DNA from: Berghia stephanieae
Taxonomy: Eukaryota > Mollusca > Gastropoda > Nudibranchia > Aeolidiidae
Reading direction: 5' to 3'
DNA length: 64,000 nt
Assembly: GCA_034508935.3 (NCBI GenBank)
Contig: CM067451.1
Coordinates: 38,103,809-38,167,808, forward strand
Shown here: piece by piece, positions 59,014 to 64,000 of the stretch
Position numbering within the stretch: position 1 is the stretch's first letter
Layout of the letters: each line of letters opens with the position of its first letter
Position numbers and translations under genes: made by a program
The notes under the pieces: model-generated
Told to the model about the DNA's origin: nothing
Database searches by the model: none
Seen by the model: only the letters and a program-made list of their open reading frames with translations

Positions 59014-59155
59014 TACCTGGTCGTTAACAGTTTTGGCTGTCCGAAAAATTGCAATATTACCTAACAGGCGTCATATATGGTCCTACATGTTCAGTGTTGC
59101 TGTTGGCTAGGGACCTTTGTAAATCACACATATATATAAAAGCTATTTTTTTAAA
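59014..59155 (+). repeat. SINE family S, headless copy
   Basis: Starts at ACCTGGTCGTTAACAG and ends TATATAAAAGCTA. The tRNA head is missing. Another 3' tail fragment is at 59471-59505. Confidence 0.8.
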
Positions 59156-59505
59156 CTTTTTAAAAAAAACTTAGCGATAACTTTCTTGCAACACTTAATA
59201 TTTTCAATGCAAAGCAATTGACAAATATCATATAGGCATACTTAGGATTATAGCAATGGAATAACTAAAAGAGGGCGTTGGCATGATGGTTCAAGTGAGT
59301 GAATGCATTTTACCTGCTTCAGTCGCTTGAAGGTTTTAAAATGGACCAAGTGTTCCTTTAATGCCCTTTAAACATAACTAACAATATATTGGATATTACA
59401 CACTGCAAGGGTCTCAGAGATAAAAAATGTTAAAAAGGGAGAAACGTATAAAAACAATGAAGAAGCTTGTTTAGTGGATATTGCGCTATATAAAAGCTCT
59501 ATTTT

Positions 59506-60225
59506 TATTTAAATATTTGTGGGTTTTTTTGTCTTTTTTTTTAGGGGTAGTACTTGCTTCCTCTTCAGAAGTGTCGGCCATTAGAAAAAAAAAAGGGGCT
59601 TAACAGTGGATATTTACCGTATGAAATGGAAATTCGTCCCGCTGAAGGAACAAGTAAGCATAATGAAGTTCATCGAGTGTGCTAAAACCGAGAGAAAAAA
59701 AATATATGCTTCTATCCGGATTAGTATGCATTCGAATGAGGTGCATATTCGTCTAGATTTTAGTTCAAGTACTTAAACATACCCGATATTTTAAAATATC
59801 GGATAGAGGCAATCACTAGTCTCACTTCTCGTTTTTTAACGGTTGGTTCGTGATCGCCGTTCAATGCAAAGCATGCAAAGTGCAAAAATTCCAAATGGTC
59901 AGGAAAAATTCAATGCCAAACTATTACTTAGCCGCCAAATTATTATTCAAATTAACCTACGGGCGAAAAAGAAATAAATAGAAAGATAATAAAAAGAAAA
60001 AATATAATGAATATAAATAAATAAATAAAAAGGAAGAGTAAAGAAGGAAGACTGCAACGAAAAATAATAAATAGAAAAATTAATAAATAAATAAAGGGAC
60101 ACATTATAAAAAAATAAATATTATAAATCAAAAAAAAAAAAAATAGTCAAAAAAAAAAAAAAACAAACAAACAAACAAACAAAAAACAAAAAACAAAAAA
60201 CCCAATAAATTAAAAAAAAAAACAA
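59506..60225. other. No gene; A-rich low complexity
   Basis: AT-rich with (AAAT)n and (AAAC)n at 60010-60230. Bases about 59605-59690 are a diverged match to about 56370-56475 (GTATGAAATGGA...AATGAAGTTCATCGAG). Confidence 0.5.
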
Positions 60226-60540
60226 GCTTGGAATTTATATAGTACCTACAATATCCACTAAAACGTGCTCAAAGCTTTACAAGGGGTCCCTGACCAACGG
60301 CAACACTTTAACATACCTACATGACGTGAAATGACGCCTGTTGGCCGATATTACAATTTTTCAAAAAGAGACAAAGCTGTTAACGACCAGGTACTCATTT
60401 TAAACTTGAGTACGTTGCGAGAATGTCAGTAAAGTAACGAGCCTTTTTCAAGAATTTAACTATGCGCCGAGCGAGCGAGGCTCGAACCCAGGACATTCCT
60501 ATCCGAAAGCGAGTGTCATACCAAAAGACCGCATAGCCGC
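60226..60540 (-). repeat. SINE family S, full-length
   Basis: The minus strand starts GCGGCTATGCGGTCTTTTGG and has box B GGTTCGAGCC, with the full body and the end CTATATAAATTCC. Confidence 0.88.
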
Positions 60541-60601
60541 AAAAATAGATAAATAGATAAGAAGAAAATGGAAATACATTTTTAAATATAAAAAAAATTA
60601 A

Positions 60602-60603
<2 letters not shown>

Positions 60604-60656
<53 letters not shown>
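60604..60656. repeat. (AT)n microsatellite
   Basis: About 26 uninterrupted AT units. Confidence 0.95.
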
Positions 60657-60659
<3 letters not shown>

Positions 60660-60889
60660 TAAATATATAATAGTATAATATATATATAAAATGTTAAACT
60701 AGGGAACAAAGACGACATATGTTAGATATTCTCAATTCCCCAGGTTAAGAGAAAAAAAAAAGAAAAGAAGAAAATATACTACACCGTGAGTTGTGGTATA
60801 GATAGAAAACGATAGTTGACGTTCACTCAGTGGTTGTTGTTAATTGTAATTTTTTTTTATTTTTATGTTTTGTTTTGTTTTTTTTTTTT

Positions 60890-61420
60890 GCCATCCACGT
60901 TTATGAGTAATTCTCACTTTTAACTGTATGATCCAGACTATAAAAGTTCATGGTTACACCGAGTTTTGTGTGTTGGTCCGTTATACTTTCGGGTGGCAAT
61001 GCTGTGAGCTTCTTAGCCAAGCGCATACTATCTATAGATAGTTCGAAGATGACGTCACTCGAGTCTTTGTTATTGTTTTTTGCCATCCGCGTTTAAGAGC
61101 AATGCTCACTGAACTGTATTAACTTGACTATAAACGTTCATTGATACACATAGTTTTGTGTGTTGGTCCGTGTTACTTCCGGATGGCAAGTATGAGCTTC
61201 TTAGCCAAGCTCATACTATCTATAAATAGAATGCGCTTGGCCAAGGAGTTCACAACATTGCCATCCGGAAGTATAACGACCAACACACAAACTCTGTGTA
61301 ACCATGAACTTTTATAGTCTGGTTAATACAGTTTAATGAGAACAACTCACAAACGCGGATGGCAAAAACAATAACAAAGGCCTGAGTGACGTCATCTGCA
61401 TACTATCTATAGCCAAGGAA
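60890..61420. mobile_element. MITE family B array: two direct copies and one inverted copy
   Basis: Copy 1 is 60890-61037, copy 2 is 61038-61217, and copy 3 is 61222-61420 in the opposite orientation. The last two therefore form a long hairpin. Boundaries carry CTATAGATAG or CTATCTATAG. Shared blocks are TTGCCATCCGCGTTT, GTTGGTCCGT and CTTCTTAGCCAAG. Confidence 0.85.
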
Positions 61421-61489
61421 AATAGATAGAATGTCAACAAATAATGGAGCACGTTTAATGGATATCGTGCATAGATCTCATTACAACTG

Positions 61490-61615
61490 TAGTCGTCCTT
61501 CAAAGCCATTGGGCCCGTGGAGGGGAGGGTCAGAAAACCCGACTGCACTGATTGATCTTGGTCTCTTTGCGTGTGAAGCGAGTGTTTTACCAACTGAGCT
61601 ATCAGGAAATAAGAT
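61490..61615 (-). repeat. tRNA-like SINE head
   Basis: Minus strand: CTGATAGCTCAGTTGGTAAA resembles a tRNA D arm with box A. A clear box B was not found. Confidence 0.4.
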
Positions 61616-62024
61616 TCAATAGTCTGATGTCAAGTCCGCCCAGCAACCAGCAGCTTGGTTCTAAACAAAGAGAATCAGTACTTTTTATTCTTCATGCTGG
61701 CTAGAACGTTTTCACATGTCATGTGATCAGAATGTATAAAAGTCAAAACATGATCAGATGTATAATGTTTTTCTCCTATGGACACACTTTTATGCTCGTC
61801 GGAGAAATATTTCATCAGGGCGTCCGCCATGGTCCAGTTTAGAAACAGTTACTAAGTTTGCGTCATTATGAGCGAAGTGACGTCACGATTGTTGAAGCCT
61901 ATTCAGAACGAAGATGGAGCCTGCCTTTCACGTTAGAAGATGAAAACGGTGAGGAATAATTGTGCTTTGATTTTTATCAAGTGTCAGCTATGGCTTGATA
62001 CTGCTTAAAATACTTTAAGTAAAC

Positions 62025-62370
62025 GGCTATGTGGTCTAGTGGTATGACACTCGCTTTCGGACAGGAAGGTCCTGGGTTCGAGCCTCGCTCGGCACATAGT
62101 TGGGCCCTTGGAAAAGGCTCTTTATTCACTTTCTCTCACCATATTCATGTGTAAAATGAGTCATCATCATCATCATTGCCTTTTTCACCCTGGGTCCGTT
62201 AATAGCGTTGTCTCTTTCCGGAAAAAAAACAATTGTAATATCGTCTAACTGGCGTCATGTCCCGTCCTACATGTTAAATGGTGCTGTTGGCCAGGGACCC
62301 CCTGTATAGCTCTTTGGGCACGTTTAGTGGATATTGCGCTATATAAATGCTCTATTTTATTATTTAAAAA
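62025..62370 (+). repeat. SINE family S, full-length, with target duplication
   Basis: Head GGCTATGTGGTCTAGTGG (box A TGGTCTAGTGG), box B GGTTCGAGCC, body and end GCGCTATATAAATGCTC. AAGTAAAC flanks it at 62017-62024 and 62371-62378. A (CAT)n expansion sits in the middle. It is the reference copy for this tRNA-derived family. Confidence 0.93.
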
Positions 62371-62544
62371 AAGTAAACGAAGGCTACGACTGGAGGCAGA
62401 GCAAAGGACTTCTCCGGATCTAAATTGTTGTGAGGGTCGTGGGTCAATCCAACCCTCCCCCCCCCCCCCCCCCTGGGTCAATCCAACCCCCCCCCCCCCC
62501 CCCCCCCCCCCCATCCTGGGAAAGAGAAAGACAATAAGATAAGT

Positions 62545-62772
62545 TTGTTTTGTCTTCAAGGATTTGACGGCGCTTGCGACACATTTAGGTCATATCGGCG
62601 TCAGTAAAAAGGAAGAAAATGGGATGGTAAAAAGTTCTAGAATTACAATTAAAGAACCCAAGAAAAAAAGGAAGACAAAGGGGGATTTAGTTCAAAGAGG
62701 GAACAGATGTAGATTCCAAGAACACACTATCAGTGTACTTAGTTTGAAACAACATAAATGCCTCATTCTGAT
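62545..62772 (-). mobile_element. R540 retroposon, copy 7, truncated by the array at 62773
   Basis: GTTTGTTTTG then GGCGCTTGCGACACATTTAG and following family blocks to CCTCATTCTGATAC, where the 396-bp array begins. Only the 3' part of the element (minus strand) remains. Confidence 0.8.
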
Positions 62773-64000
62773 ACAACAAGATATGAAGTGAATAGAAAAG
62801 TGCCAGAAGACAATAGAGAATAAAAATTTTTCGCGGCGGTGGTGGGGTTCGAACCTGCGACCTTATTGGTACGACAACTCCGCCTGGCAGGTGAGAGCGT
62901 GGCTCTACCGTGTGAGCTATCCACGAACACAAAAATATTCGTTTCAAACCCAAAGTCATTACTAGATCCCTCTCTCACCCACTTCTTGAGACCGCCGATT
63001 CGTTCGTACACCACCATCGCGAATAATTTTGACCAGCAGTTAAGCTTAATAGCCAATATTCTCAACACAAACATATAACATAGAAACGATTGAGACATTG
63101 AGTATGCTCCGGTGTATGGGTGAATTTTTAATTCAGAAAAGTGAGTGGAGCAGGCACTTATGTTGGTAACAACAAGATATGAAGTGAATAGAAAAGTGCC
63201 AGAAGACAATAGAGAATAAAAATTTTTCGCGGCGGTGGTGGGGTTCGAACCTGCGACCTTATTGGTACGACAACTCCGCCTGGCAGGTGAGAGCGTGGCT
63301 CTACCGTGTGAGCTATCCACGAACACAAAAATATTCGTTTCAAACCCAAAGTCATTACTAGATCCCTCTCTCACCCACTTCTTGAGACCGCCGATTCGTT
63401 CGTACACCACCATCGCGAATAATTTTGACCAGCAGTTAAGCTTAATAGCCAATATTCTCAACACAAACATAAACATAGAAACGATTGAGACATTGAGTAT
63501 GCTCCGGTGTATGGGGTGAATTTTTAATTCAGAAAAGTGAGTGGAGCAGGCACTTATGTTGGTAACAACAAGATATGAAGTGAATAGAAAAGTGCCAGAA
63601 GACAATAGAGAATAAAAAAAAAATTTTTATTCTCTATTGTCTTCTGGCACTTTTCTATTCACTTCATATCTTGTTGTTACCAACATAAGTGCCTGCTCCA
63701 CTCACTTTTCTGAATTAAAAATTCACCCCATACACCGGAGCATACTCAATGTCTCAATCGTTTCTATGTTATATGTTTGTGTTGAGAATATTGGCTATTA
63801 AGCTTAACTGCTGGTCAAAATTATTCGCGATGGTGGTGTACGAACGAATCGGCGGTCTCAAGAAGTGGGTGAGAGAGGGATCTAGTAATGACTTTGGGTT
63901 TGAAACGAATATTTTTGTGTTCGTGGATAGCTCACACGGTAGAGCCACGCTCTCACCTGCCAGGCGGAGTTGTCGTACCAATAAGGTCGCAGGTTCGAAC
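62773..64000. repeat. 396-bp tandem unit with tRNA-like block, turning into a palindrome
   Basis: Units start ACAACAAGATATGAAG at 62773, 63169 and 63565 (period 396). Each carries, on the minus strand, a tRNA-like block with TAGCTCACACGGTAGAG (box A) and GGTTCGAACCC (box B). At about 63617-63625 (A-run meeting T-run) the sequence reverses, and 63625-64000 is the reverse complement of the preceding unit, reaching the window edge. Confidence 0.93.

Noticed and set aside
62245-62559. Gly/Pro-rich open frames on both strands
   Set aside because: They read through SINE S and poly(C) runs.
62773-63616. Regular repeats at the right end as a CRISPR array
   Set aside because: The unit is 396 bp with no short repeat/spacer pattern and the genome is eukaryotic.
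62763-63981. 280-residue minus-strand frame and its partners
   Set aside because: The peptide repeats with the 396-bp DNA unit, includes the tRNA-like block and has no protein features.

Overview
The window looks like a piece of a lophotrochozoan, probably mollusc, nuclear genome. It is AT-rich and intron-bearing, its host genes are thinly spread, and it is dense in decayed DNA transposons, tRNA-derived SINEs, MITEs, microsatellites and homopolymer runs. The species cannot be named from the sequence. No LTR element or other virus-like copy, CRISPR array or rRNA gene was recognised.

Two host genes can be supported. At the left edge is the 3' end of a secreted-type protein with tandem ShKT domains (+ strand, 1-519, poly(A) signal at 558). 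On the minus strand, 50686 down to 41313, is an eight-exon gene for a 335-residue Arg/Gly/Ser/Tyr-rich RNA-binding-type protein that resembles the C-terminal half of RBMX/hnRNP G. All splice phases agree. Its introns hold a mariner copy, MITEs, two retroposon families and a LINE tail.

The middle left (about 4.8-33 kb) is a transposon graveyard. It contains a pogo/Tigger C-terminus split by a retroposon with a 12-bp target duplication, several unrecognised exon-like segments, and a Mutator-like (MULE) transposase gene. A 4.6-kb piggyBac element landed in one codon of the MULE gene. A second, 2.27-kb piggyBac has perfect 15-bp inverted ends, TTAA duplications and an uninterrupted 562-residue transposase, and it also split an older open frame. 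Further right are two remnants of unclassified transposon-like genes and a pogo-type N-terminus. About 33.7-41.3 kb has no gene I can support apart from one retroposon.

The right part (51-64 kb) is repeat-rich. It holds a 2.8-kb non-autonomous hAT-like element with a perfect 8-bp target duplication, a 382-bp hAT MITE with its own perfect 8-bp duplication, many copies of one tRNA-derived SINE family, a MITE array with an inverted member, and at the window edge a 396-bp tandem unit with a tRNA-like block that turns into a large palindrome.

The clearest novel material is two apparently undescribed retroposon families (about 540 bp and about 330 bp, each with A-rich tails and target duplications), the non-autonomous hAT element, the nested piggyBac/MULE structure, and the tandem/palindromic tRNA-like array.
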